DNA of 64,000 nucleotides from Pirellulales bacterium. Lineage in GTDB: Bacteria; Planctomycetota; Planctomycetia; Pirellulales; Lacipirellulaceae. The notes under the pieces were generated by a model that did no database searches, was not told the DNA's origin, and saw only the letters and a program-made list of their open reading frames with translations. Location of the stretch: positions 434,001 to 498,000 of the forward strand of contig JAHBXQ010000002.1 in NCBI GenBank assembly GCA_019636345.1, read 5' to 3'. The position numbers and the translations under genes were made by a program. This document shows positions 18,189 through 26,137 of the stretch, in pieces. Position 1 is the stretch's first letter; the number at the start of each line of letters is the position of its first letter.

Positions 18189-18920
18189 TCAGCGTCGCGG
18201 GCGGCGCGGGGCGGCGGCCGTTTGCGGCGCGGGTTCGTCCCCCAAGCGTCCTGCGATTTGCATCGTGCCCTCCCCCAGCGACAGCGAGGTCAACTGCCGA
18301 CGCTCGCCGCCGCACACCTCGACGAGCCGGTCGAGCGGCACGTCCAGTTCGAGTCGGTCCGGCGCTTCGCGCCACGCGCCGACGACGTCGAGTTCCGTCA
18401 GCAGGGAGTCTGCGTGCGATCGCACGTAACTTGCCGGCAGCGCGATCGCTCCGGCGTGAGCGCGGACGAGGCGGAGCGTCGCGAGGTTCGGCGCACCGAT
18501 CGTCGCCTCGACCTCGATCGACACGATCGCCGCGAGGCGGGGCGCCGTGTAGCGAAATCCCAAGAGGCACCCGCCAGCCGTGAACGCGACGCGGACGTCC
18601 GTCACCGAGGGGGGAAGCAGCGGAGCTTCTTCGCCGGCCAGCGCGGCGGCGAGCCAGCCGTTGACCTCGTCGGCGGTGAATTCGGCCGTCCAGGTTGCTG
18701 CGGGGCGGGACTCCGCGGCGAGCCGGGCGACGCGGGCTTCAAGCTGGGCCTTCGCCGCGGCCAACTCCGCAGCGTCGGCGGCCAGGGCCCGCTCGTAAAA
18801 CGGCTGCGGTTGGACCAAGGCGGCCAGCGCAAGCAGATAGCTCGCTCCCGCCGCCGACAACAAAGCCGCCACGACGATCCCGGTGATGCGAAGCAAACGC
18901 GGCACGGCAAGCAGACTCAA
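18189..18920 (-). CDS. Hypothetical single-pass membrane protein
   Basis: Unrecognised protein of about 243 residues. It has one N-terminal transmembrane helix (ITGIVVAALLSAAGASYLLA), an Ala/Glu-rich coiled-coil-like stretch, and a beta-rich extracytoplasmic part with TAEFTADEVNGWLAAALAGE, FTAGGCLLGFRYTAP and SLSLGEGTMQIAGRLGD. The tail is basic and Pro rich. The start is unclear: TTG at 18920 and GTG at 18905 both sit just before the helix, and the open frame continues to an ATG at 19229, which would add an unlikely basic leader. No function can be assigned. Confidence 0.6.
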   Translation of the reverse strand: MSLLAVPRLLRITGIVVAALLSAAGASYLLALAALVQPQPFYERALAADAAELAAAKAQLEARVARLAAESRPAATWTAEFTADEVNGWLAAALAGEEAPLLPPSVTDVRVAFTAGGCLLGFRYTAPRLAAIVSIEVEATIGAPNLATLRLVRAHAGAIALPASYVRSHADSLLTELDVVGAWREAPDRLELDVPLDRLVEVCGGERRQLTSLSLGEGTMQIAGRLGDEPAPQTAAAPRRPRR

Positions 18921-19420
18921 GCGGCGACGGAGGGGAGACGCAGCGGGCAAGGAATCGTAGAAAGCCCCGCACCGGGCGTCAATTTCAGCCAAGTCCAAAT
19001 CGTTGCGGCGTTGCGGCGTCCCGCTGACGCTGATAGCGGCTATCGCTTCCGTAACGCACGGCACTGCGGAGAATCGTGGTTTTGCCACGGAGGCGCGCCG
19101 TGGCGTGCGAACAATCAGGAACCACGGATCGACGACGGCTTTCTGATAGCATGCCAACGGGCGTTGGGAGTCGGCCGTCACTTTTCGCTGAGGAACCTGA
19201 GTCGCTCCGTGCGAACCGCGGTTCCACACGTTTCGCCGTGCCGCCGTGGCGACACCGTGCTTGCCGGCAAGCGGCGGCGCGCCCCTGACATTGACCGCGC
19301 GGGGCGTTTCACTAAAATCTTTCCACTCTTGACCTTACTGCGCATCCTGCCTCCTTTGAGCATTGCCGGCACGGGCTGCGGCTCAGTGCGCCGTGGCGCC
19401 GCCGCCGGCTCTTGATCCCG
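18921..19420. other. Intergenic region upstream of lysS, 500 bases
   Basis: No convincing gene. It holds the likely lysS promoter (see separate entry) and an unexplained stretch at 18985-19280. No T-box or other tRNA-sensing leader was recognised ahead of lysS. Confidence 0.4.
19291..19318 (+). promoter_or_regulatory. Sigma-70-type promoter candidate for lysS
   Basis: -35 TTGACC (19291-19296), 16-base spacer, -10 TAAAAT (19313-19318). Each box matches five of six consensus bases. Transcription would start near 19325, giving a leader of just under 100 bases before the lysS ATG. Confidence 0.5.
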
Positions 19421-21088
19421 ATGACCCACTTGATGACCGACGCCCCCGACAGTTCCGACTCGCTCGCCCCCGACGCCTCGAAGCTCGAAGCGGCTCGCCG
19501 CGCGAAAATGGCCCGGCTGGTCGAACTGGGAGTCGACCCCTGGGGCGGCCGGTTCGACGATCGGCAACTCATCGGCGACATCCGCGCCCGGCTTGGCGAG
19601 GTCGTCTACAAGCTTGCGGACGGCGCGACGGTTCCGCTCCCCGACTTCGCCGCCGTGCCCGAGGGGTTCAACTTTCGGCAGTGGAAGGCCGACCAGGGCA
19701 AAGGCGAGATCGTCGGCCCGCAGGTCCGTGCTGCGGGGCGGATCGTGTTGCACCGCGACAAGGGGAAGCTGCAGTTCATCGATCTGCGCGACATGACGGG
19801 CGACATCCAGGCGATGGTCGGTCAAAGCCAGGTCGGCGGCGACTGGGACGTCGTTCAGCAATTGGACCTGGGCGACATCATCGGCGTCGAGGGGATGTTG
19901 GGGGTCAGCAACACGGGCGAGGTGTCGATCTTCGCCGAGCGGGTGACGTTTCTCACGAAGAGCATCGAGACGCCCCCCGAGAAGCACCACGGGTTGAGCG
20001 ACCCGGAGTTGCGCCAACGGCAGCGGTATCTCGACCTCGCCTACACGGCAGGGGTCATGCCGCGGTTCTTGGACCGCACGCGGATCGTCGCGTCGATTCG
20101 CCGGACGCTTGCCGACGAGGGATTTGTCGAGGTCGAGGGGCCGACGCTCCACTCGATCGCCGGCGGCGCCGCGGCGCGGCCGTTTGCGACGCATCACAAC
20201 GCGCTCGACATTCCGCTGTTCATGCGCATCGCGCTGGAACTGCACCTGAAGCGGCTCTTGGTCGGCGGGATCGAACGCGTGTACGAACTGGGCCGGGTTT
20301 ATCGCAACGAGGGGATCAGCCAGCGGCACAATCCCGAGTTCACGATGCTCGAGGTCTATCAGGCCCTGGGCGACTACCGCTCGATGATGGATCTCACCGA
20401 AGCGATCATCTGCAACGCGATTGCGGCGATCTCGGTTCCGGCGCGAGCCGGGGCGTCCCCGCCCCCGACGCACTCGTCTTCGACCGCGGGCGGGGACGCC
20501 GCGGCTCGCAACTATGTTTTGCCGTGGGGCGACAAAACAATCGACTTCACGCCCCCGTTTGCTCGCAAGACGTACGCCGAACTGTTCGCCGAACACGCGG
20601 GAGTCGACCCCGACGACGATGCCGCGGTCGCGAACCTCGCCCAGTCGCTGGGGATGGAAACCGCCGGTCGGCATCCCGACGTCGTGAAGAGCGACGTGTT
20701 CGAGGAGCGGGTCGAAGGGGCGCTCACGGGACCGATCTTCGTGATGGACTACCCGGCCAGCATCTGCCCGCTGACCAAACGCAAACGCGACAATCCGGCG
20801 GTGGCCGAGCGGTTCGAGCTGTTCGTCCACGGCATGGAGGTGGCCAACGCCTATACCGAGCTCAACGACCCCGACCTGCAGGAGCAACTCTTCAAGCAGC
20901 AACTGGCGGGGATGAGCGAAGAAGATTCGATGGCCAAGATGGACGACGATTTTATCCGCGCCCTGCGTCACGGCATGCCCCCCGCGGGGGGGCTGGGCGT
21001 GGGGATCGATCGGCTCGTGATGCTGCTCACCAACTCGCAGTCGATCCGCGACGTCATTCTGTTCCCGTTGTTGCGGCCTGAAAAGTAG
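19421..21088 (+). CDS. lysS: Lysyl-tRNA synthetase, class II, with an in-frame repeat-derived insert
   Basis: Charges tRNA-Lys with lysine in the cytoplasm. 555 residues. The N-terminal OB-fold anticodon domain is at about 60-180 (RAAGRIVLHRDKGKLQFIDL). The class II core carries motif 2 (YRNEGISQRHNPEFTMLE, about 293-312) and motif 3 (GLGVGIDRLVMLL, about 524-537). Between them, residues ~341-363 (ARAGASPPP...AAAR) have no counterpart that I know of in E. coli LysS and are encoded by a DNA palindrome (20443-20509). They fall in a surface loop before the GDKTIDF strand, so the enzyme is probably still active. An upstream in-frame TTG (19412) exists; the ATG at 19421 was preferred. The only other tRNA-related gene seen is the tRNA-Val at 26 kb. 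Confidence 0.95.
   Translation: MTHLMTDAPDSSDSLAPDASKLEAARRAKMARLVELGVDPWGGRFDDRQLIGDIRARLGEVVYKLADGATVPLPDFAAVPEGFNFRQWKADQGKGEIVGPQVRAAGRIVLHRDKGKLQFIDLRDMTGDIQAMVGQSQVGGDWDVVQQLDLGDIIGVEGMLGVSNTGEVSIFAERVTFLTKSIETPPEKHHGLSDPELRQRQRYLDLAYTAGVMPRFLDRTRIVASIRRTLADEGFVEVEGPTLHSIAGGAAARPFATHHNALDIPLFMRIALELHLKRLLVGGIERVYELGRVYRNEGISQRHNPEFTMLEVYQALGDYRSMMDLTEAIICNAIAAISVPARAGASPPPTHSSSTAGGDAAARNYVLPWGDKTIDFTPPFARKTYAELFAEHAGVDPDDDAAVANLAQSLGMETAGRHPDVVKSDVFEERVEGALTGPIFVMDYPASICPLTKRKRDNPAVAERFELFVHGMEVANAYTELNDPDLQEQLFKQQLAGMSEEDSMAKMDDDFIRALRHGMPPAGGLGVGIDRLVMLLTNSQSIRDVILFPLLRPEK
20443..20509. repeat. Palindromic element in frame inside lysS
   Basis: Left arm 20443-20464 and right arm 20488-20509, each 22 bases, are inverted copies with one mismatch around a 23-base loop. 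Bases 20484-20509 recur identically at 34354-34379, outside any gene. The element adds about 23 codons without breaking the frame. Confidence 0.85.
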
Positions 21089-21108
21089 GTGCAACGACCT
21101 CCACGTAA

Positions 21109-21129
21109 CCCCCGGTCATTGACCGGGGG
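21109..21129 (+). terminator. Hairpin after lysS
   Basis: CCCCCGGTCA, one base T, TGACCGGGGG: a perfect 10-bp inverted repeat 21 bases after the lysS stop. The same palindrome follows both Uma2 genes (21816 and 22442). It has no T-run, so termination or mRNA-end protection is inferred. Confidence 0.6.
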
Positions 21130-21255
21130 CTGAATCAGCGCGAACAGGAGGTTCACGATGCCTCATCTTATCTTTCTCGTGAATGGAGTTCTGTCCCCGG
21201 TGATTCAATATTGGGAATTTGGACGCGACCTCTGCGGAATGGTAGGATTTAGGCA

Positions 21256-21807
21256 ATGAGCACCGTCGCCCTCGTTACCGCCGAAGAACTTTGGGAGCGT
21301 TACGCTCACCAGCATCGCTGCGAACTCATCGCGGGGGAAGTCTCGATGATGTCACCCGCGGGATGGTATCACGGAAGCATCGGGGGACGAATTCAGGGAC
21401 TGCTCGCGCGGCACGTTCAACCCAAGCAGTTGGGAATGATCTTCCTGGCTGAGACGGGATTCCTCGTCGAACGCGCCCCCGATACCGTTCGAGCGCCCGA
21501 TGTCGCCTTCATTGCCAAGGAAAACCTGCCCGAGCAAATGCCCGAGTCGGCGTTTTGGCCCGGCGCCCCCGACCTGGTCGTCGAGGTGCTTTCCCCTGAC
21601 GATCGTGCAGCCGCGGTCGACAAGAAAATTCAAACTTGGCTTGCCGCGGGATCCAAGCTCGTGTGGGTCGTCGACCCGGAACTTGAGACAGTGACGATTT
21701 ATCGCTCGCCGACCGACGTCTCGATCGTCGCCCGCGGCGGCCGGATTGCGGGCCGTGATTCGATCGCCGGTTTTGAATGCAATGTGAGCGAGTTCTTCGA
21801 CGGATGA
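21256..21807 (+). CDS. Uma2 family endonuclease-like protein (copy 1)
   Basis: 183-residue member of the Uma2 (DUF820) family, which has a PD-(D/E)XK nuclease fold. Visible core: RAPDVAFI, then DLVVEVLSPDD with the metal-binding Asp/Glu pair, then DKKIQTWLAAGSKLVWVVDP with the Lys and the family's Val-rich strand, then TVTIYRS. The family is abundant in cyanobacteria and planctomycetes and its biological role is unclear. The gene is the left half of a 629-base tandem duplication; its partner begins 78 bases downstream. Confidence 0.85.
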   Translation: MSTVALVTAEELWERYAHQHRCELIAGEVSMMSPAGWYHGSIGGRIQGLLARHVQPKQLGMIFLAETGFLVERAPDTVRAPDVAFIAKENLPEQMPESAFWPGAPDLVVEVLSPDDRAAAVDKKIQTWLAAGSKLVWVVDPELETVTIYRSPTDVSIVARGGRIAGRDSIAGFECNVSEFFDG

Positions 21808-21815
21808 CGCATGAA

Positions 21816-21836
21816 CCCCCGGTCATTGACCGGGAG
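21816..21836 (+). terminator. Hairpin after Uma2 copy 1
   Basis: CCCCCGGTCA, T, TGACCGGGAG: the same palindrome as after lysS, with one mismatch in the right arm. It is part of the duplicated unit. Confidence 0.55.
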
Positions 21837-21884
21837 CTAAATGCGACTTTGGCACGGGCTCTGGCCCCGAATACAATCAATTCC

Positions 21885-22436
21885 ATGAGCACCGTCGCCC
21901 TCGTTACCGCCGAAGAGTTGCTGGAGCGTTACGCTTCTCAGCAGCGGTGCGAATTGATTGCCGGGGAGGTCGTCGTGATGTCGCCGGCGGGACACAACCA
22001 CGGGTTCGTAGTCAGCAATATCCATATTGCGTTCGGCGGTTACGCGCGATCGGGCAGGCTCGGGCGTACTTTTGGTGCAGAGACGGGCTTTCTCGTCGAA
22101 CGCGATCCGGACACGGTCCGAGCGCCCGATTTGGCGTTTATTGCGAAAGAGAACCTTCCGCAACGAATCCCCGAATCGGCGTTCTGGCCCGGGGCGCCGG
22201 ATTTCGTCGTCGAGGTCTTGTCGCCCGAAGATCGGACGGCGGCGGTCGATAAGAAAATTCGCACTTGGCTTGCCTCTGGGACTAGGCTCGTGTGGGTGGT
22301 CGATCCCGAATTAGAAACCGTGACGATCTACCGCTCGCCGACCGACGTGTCGATCCTCGCCCGCGACGGGCGGATCGCCGGGCGTGATTCGATCGCCGGT
22401 TTTGAATGCAACGTGAGCGAGTTCTTCGCCGGATGA
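21885..22436 (+). CDS. Uma2 family endonuclease-like protein (copy 2)
   Basis: 183 residues, same length and frame as copy 1 and offset by exactly 629 bases. The C-terminal half is nearly identical (TVTIYRSPTDVSI, GRDSIAGFECNVSEFF). Differences are concentrated in residues ~15-60 (for example VVVMSPAGHNHGFVVSNIHI in place of VSMMSPAGWYHGSIGGRIQG), the part likely to contribute the substrate-facing surface. The PD-(D/E)XK residues are kept: APDLAFI, DFVVEVLSPED and DKKIRTW. Both copies look intact, so this is a recent duplication under divergence rather than a decaying one. Confidence 0.85.
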   Translation: MSTVALVTAEELLERYASQQRCELIAGEVVVMSPAGHNHGFVVSNIHIAFGGYARSGRLGRTFGAETGFLVERDPDTVRAPDLAFIAKENLPQRIPESAFWPGAPDFVVEVLSPEDRTAAVDKKIRTWLASGTRLVWVVDPELETVTIYRSPTDVSILARDGRIAGRDSIAGFECNVSEFFAG

Positions 22437-22441
22437 CGCAT

Positions 22442-22468
22442 GAACCCCCGGTCATTGACCGGGGGTTC
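22442..22468 (+). terminator. Perfect 13-bp hairpin after Uma2 copy 2
   Basis: GAACCCCCGGTCA, T, TGACCGGGGGTTC. Third copy of the palindrome seen after lysS and after Uma2 copy 1, here with longer perfect arms. It lies 38 bases before the ABC permease gene. Confidence 0.6.
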
Positions 22469-22506
22469 AATGCGACGAACGCAACCATCCCACGGACGGG
22501 ATCCTT

Positions 22507-24072
22507 ATGTACAAACTGCTTCTCTGCTGGCGTTATCTCCGCACCCGCTACATCGCGCTGGTGTGCATCGTCAGCGTCATGCTCGGCGTGGCGACGATGA
22601 TCGTCGTCAACAGCGTCATGGCCGGGTTCGCCCATGAGATGCAGGTGCGACTCAACGGCATGCTGGGCGATCTGGTGCTCGAGGCCCGCAGCATGGACGG
22701 AGCCCCCGACGCCGACGCCGCGATGGCGATGATCCGCCAAGTCGCCGGCGACGACGTTGCCGGGATGAGTCCCACGGTCAGCGTCCCCGCGCTGATGTAC
22801 ATCACCATTCAGGGGCAGACGATCACTCGACAGATCACGATCGTCGGGATCGACCCCGCGACGTACCACACGGTCAGCCAGTCGGGACAGTACTTGCAGC
22901 ACCCGGAGAATCGCAAACAGCTCGAGTTCACGCTGCGCGACGGCGGGTACGACGTCGTCGACAGCCAAGCCGAAGGGCCGGCCAAGGCCAAGCCGCGGGA
23001 GATCATGAAGATCGCCGGCTGGCAACGGCGGCGCGAGCAGGCCCGCGAGGCGGCTCGCTATCGGGAGTATCAGCGGCAACTGGAACTGGCCCGCGGTCCG
23101 GCCGCGGCCGGAGCGTCCGGCGCCGACGGGGCGCCCTCCTTCAACGACCCCTTCGCGACGGTCGCGACCGCAGCGGCCGACGCCACCGAGGGTCGCGATT
23201 TCGACCCGGCGGTCGAAATCCACACCGGCATGGTCGCCGGACTGGGGTTGTGCAGCTACCGCGACTCGAACGGGGTGGACCACTTTCAGGCTCTCCCCGG
23301 CGACGACGTGAAGGTCGCCTACACCAAGGCGACGATGCCGCCGCAGATTCTCGGCAACGTCTACACGATCGTCGATTTCTACGAGAGCAAGATGCAGGAG
23401 TACGACTCGAATCTCGTGTTCGTGCCGCTCAGGTCGCTCCAGGAAAACCGGGGGATGATCGACCCCACGACCAAGGTGGCCAACTTCACGACGATCCAGA
23501 TCAAGCTGGCGCCTGGCGCCGACGCCGACGTGGTGCGCGACAAGCTGCAGGACGCCTTCCCCATCCAACAGTTTTACGTGAGCACCTGGCGCGACAAGCA
23601 GGGGGCGTTGCTCGCCGCCGTGCAGATGGAGACGGCCGTGCTCAACGTGCTGCTGTTCATGATCATCGCCGTTGCGGGGTTCGGCATCTTGGCGATCTTC
23701 ACGATGATCGTCGTCGAGAAGACCCGCGACATCGGCATCCTCAAGTCGCTGGGCGCCTCGGCGGGGGGGGTGATGGGGATCTTCCTCGGCTACGGACTGA
23801 GCCTGGGGACGGTGGGCGCCGGGGTGGGGGTTGCCATCGGATTGACGTTTACGCACTATATCAACGAGATCGCCGATCTGTTGAGTCGTCTCACCGGCCA
23901 GCCGGTCTTCGATCCGGCGGTGTATTACTTTTACGAGATTCCGACGATCGTCAATCCGCTGACCGTGGCGTGGATCGCCGCGGGGGCGGTGGCGATCGCC
24001 GTGCTGGCGAGCATCCTGCCGGCGCGGCGGGCCGCGAAGCTCCATCCCGTGAGGGCGTTGCGCTATGAGTGA
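22507..24072 (+). CDS. ABC transporter permease (FtsX/LolC-E type)
   Basis: Inner-membrane permease of 521 residues. The N-terminal helix is YIALVCIVSVMLGVATMIVV, followed by a large extracytoplasmic domain with an Ala/Glu/Arg-rich insert at about 180-235. Three C-terminal helices make up the FtsX core, beginning with LLFMIIAVAGFGILAIFTMI and then EKTRDIGILKSLGAS, the cytoplasmic coupling loop typical of LolC/E and MacB. The ATPase gene follows with an 8-base overlap, so the pair forms one transporter. Lipoprotein release from the inner membrane (Lol-like) is the most likely role, but MacB-type export is possible. Confidence 0.85.
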   Translation: MYKLLLCWRYLRTRYIALVCIVSVMLGVATMIVVNSVMAGFAHEMQVRLNGMLGDLVLEARSMDGAPDADAAMAMIRQVAGDDVAGMSPTVSVPALMYITIQGQTITRQITIVGIDPATYHTVSQSGQYLQHPENRKQLEFTLRDGGYDVVDSQAEGPAKAKPREIMKIAGWQRRREQAREAARYREYQRQLELARGPAAAGASGADGAPSFNDPFATVATAAADATEGRDFDPAVEIHTGMVAGLGLCSYRDSNGVDHFQALPGDDVKVAYTKATMPPQILGNVYTIVDFYESKMQEYDSNLVFVPLRSLQENRGMIDPTTKVANFTTIQIKLAPGADADVVRDKLQDAFPIQQFYVSTWRDKQGALLAAVQMETAVLNVLLFMIIAVAGFGILAIFTMIVVEKTRDIGILKSLGASAGGVMGIFLGYGLSLGTVGAGVGVAIGLTFTHYINEIADLLSRLTGQPVFDPAVYYFYEIPTIVNPLTVAWIAAGAVAIAVLASILPARRAAKLHPVRALRYE

Positions 24073-24892
24073 ACTTCACGCCGACTTGGCTTCCAGCGGC
24101 GGCGGGCGCGCTGCGCTCGCTCCGACGTCCGCCGCGGCGACCGCCGAGCGAATCGACGGGCCGTTGCGGCTGCGCGGCACGGCGCCGCTGCCGACCGCCG
24201 CGGGGCCGACCCTCCTCGGCTGTCGGGGGTTGGTGAAGAGTTACCAAAAAGGGCCGCTCAAGATCCCCGTGTTGCAGGGGATTGATCTCGCGGTGCGCCC
24301 CGGCGAGTTCCTGGCGATTGTCGGTCAAAGCGGCAGCGGCAAGAGCACGCTGCTCCACCTGCTGGGGACGCTCGATCGCCCCGACGAGGGAGAGGTGAGC
24401 TTCGACGGCGCCCGGATCGACAACCTGCCGGCGGCGGCGCACGACCTGTTGCGGAATCGCTATTTCGGGATGATCTTCCAGTTCTACCACCTGCTTCCCG
24501 AGCTCACGACGCTGGCCAACGTGCTGGCTCCGGCGATGGTGGCCGAGACGACGCTGGGATATTGGAGGCGTCGGGGCGAGCACCGTCGCCGGGCGGCCGA
24601 GTTGTTGGAACTGGTCGGCCTGAGCCACCGGCTGAAGCACAAGCCGCGCGAATTGTCCGGCGGCGAGATGCAACGGACCGCGATCGCCCGGGCGCTGTTG
24701 ATGCAACCCCGCGTGCTGCTGGCCGACGAACCGACCGGCAATCTCGACCGCTCGACCGGCGCCGCGATCATGAAAACCCTGGTCGAGTTGAACCGCCGCG
24801 AGGGGCTCACTATAGTCATGGTGACGCACGACCAGTGGATCGCCGAGCAGGCCGACCGCACGGTCCACCTCGTCGAAGGGCGGATTGCGTAA
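24065..24892 (+). CDS. ABC transporter ATP-binding protein (LolD/MacB type)
   Basis: 275-residue ATPase. Walker A GQSGSGKST (residues 87-95), Q-loop in FGMIFQFYHLLPELT, signature LSGGEMQRTAIARALL, Walker B VLLADEPTGNLD, and H-loop VMVTHDQW. The spacing and the FxFYHLLPELT wording match the MJ0796/LolD subfamily. It has an extra N-terminal extension of about 55 Ala/Pro-rich residues. The ATG overlaps the permease gene by 8 bases, so it is translationally coupled and forms a complex with that permease. Confidence 0.9.
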   Translation: MSELHADLASSGGGRAALAPTSAAATAERIDGPLRLRGTAPLPTAAGPTLLGCRGLVKSYQKGPLKIPVLQGIDLAVRPGEFLAIVGQSGSGKSTLLHLLGTLDRPDEGEVSFDGARIDNLPAAAHDLLRNRYFGMIFQFYHLLPELTTLANVLAPAMVAETTLGYWRRRGEHRRRAAELLELVGLSHRLKHKPRELSGGEMQRTAIARALLMQPRVLLADEPTGNLDRSTGAAIMKTLVELNRREGLTIVMVTHDQWIAEQADRTVHLVEGRIA

Positions 24893-25089
24893 CGCTCGCG
24901 CGAGGTTCCGCCGCCGGGGTCGCGGAGCGGGAAGCGGAATCGGTCTGGGCGCGAACCCAGTCGGGGACGCCCCCCTCTGAACTCTTGCGGATTCCCTTGC
25001 GAACCCGGCGCTTGTCGAGATGTGTGCCGCGAGTCGGTCGCTGCGTCGTCGTCGCGCCTTCCGTGTCCTCTGTGGTGAAGAACTCTCGC

Positions 25090-25947
25090 ATGTCCCGTCA
25101 AGTTTACCTCTCCGGCAAGCTCGTCCCCGCCGAGCAGGCGACCGTCAGCGTGTTCGATCACGGCTTGCTCTACGGCGACGGCGTGTTCGAGGGGCTGCGC
25201 AGCTACGGGGGCAACGTGTTCCGACTCAAGGAGCACGTGGATCGGCTGTACGAATCGGCCCTGGCGATCTGTTTGACGATTCCCATGACGCGCGAGGAGA
25301 TGGCCGCGGCGGTCAACGACACGGTTGCGGCGAACGGGATCAAGGACGGCTACATTCGCGCGCTGGTGACCCGCGGCGCCGGGACGTTGGGGCTCGACCC
25401 CAACCGCTGCAGCGACCCGCGGGTGATCATCATCGCCGACGCGATCAAGCTCTATCCGCAGGAGTTCTACGACAACGGGCTCGAACTGATCACCTCGAGC
25501 GTCATTCGCAATCATCCCGCGGCCCTCAGCCCGCGGATCAAGTCGCTCAACTACCTCAACAACATCCTGGCGAAGATCGAGGGGCTCAAGGCGGGCTGCA
25601 TCGAGACCCTCATGCTGAATCACAAGGGGGAGGTCGCCGAGTGCACGGGGGACAACATCTTCCTCGTGAAGCACGGCCGAGTGCTGACGCCGTCGCTTGA
25701 CGCCGGGATCCTGGAAGGGGTGACCCGAAACGCGGTCATCGAACTGGCCCGCGAAGCGAACCTCGCCGTCGCCGAGTGCGCGATCACCAAGCACGACGTC
25801 TATGTCGCCGACGAGTGCTTCCTCACGGGCACCGCGGCCGAGGTGATTCCCGTCGTGAAGGTCGACGACCGCGTCATCGGCGGCGGCAAGCCGGGGCCGA
25901 TCACCAAGGACCTCACCGAGAGGTTCCACGCCCTGGTCCGGGCGTAG
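25090..25947 (+). CDS. ilvE: Branched-chain amino acid aminotransferase (class IV, PLP)
   Basis: Transfers amino groups between branched-chain amino acids and 2-oxoglutarate; cytoplasmic and PLP dependent. 285 residues, fold type IV. Conserved features: FDHGLLYGDGVFEGLRSYGG at 19-38, RGAGTLGLDP, the PLP Lys in RIKSLNYLNNILAKIEG, CTGDNIFLV, and FLTGTAAEVIPV near the end. A D-amino acid aminotransferase is less likely given the EGLR and NYLNN pattern. It stands alone, with no ilv operon partners in the window. Confidence 0.9.
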   Translation: MSRQVYLSGKLVPAEQATVSVFDHGLLYGDGVFEGLRSYGGNVFRLKEHVDRLYESALAICLTIPMTREEMAAAVNDTVAANGIKDGYIRALVTRGAGTLGLDPNRCSDPRVIIIADAIKLYPQEFYDNGLELITSSVIRNHPAALSPRIKSLNYLNNILAKIEGLKAGCIETLMLNHKGEVAECTGDNIFLVKHGRVLTPSLDAGILEGVTRNAVIELAREANLAVAECAITKHDVYVADECFLTGTAAEVIPVVKVDDRVIGGGKPGPITKDLTERFHALVRA

Positions 25948-26022
25948 AGAAACTCCCGGTCCGCTCGCCGCTTGCGGATGAGCGCTCCTCGACGACCGCG
26001 GCACACGCCCGGCGGCTCGTCG

Positions 26023-26052
26023 TTGACACCTCCCGCCGCGGCGACTTACGAT
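26023..26052 (+). promoter_or_regulatory. Promoter of tRNA-Val
   Basis: Perfect -35 TTGACA (26023-26028), 18-base spacer, -10 TACGAT (26047-26052, four of six), placed 11 bases ahead of the first tRNA base. This supports an individually transcribed tRNA. Confidence 0.6.
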
Positions 26053-26063
26053 TGTCCTGACCC

Positions 26064-26137
26064 GGGCGATTAGCTCAGTTGGCTAGAGCGCCGCCCTTAC
26101 AAGGCGGATGTCGGGGGTTCGAGCCCCTCATCGCCCA
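26064..26137 (+). tRNA. tRNA-Val (anticodon TAC)
   Basis: 74 bases folding into a cloverleaf. Acceptor GGGCGAT/ATCGCCC, D stem GCTC/GAGC, anticodon stem CCGCC/GGCGG with loop CTTACAA (anticodon TAC, 26098-26100), and T stem GGGGG/CCCTC (one G-T pair) with loop TTCGAGC. The discriminator is A, and CCA is not encoded. Its 3' half (from 26097) overlaps the end of an oppositely oriented protein gene. Confidence 0.95.
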
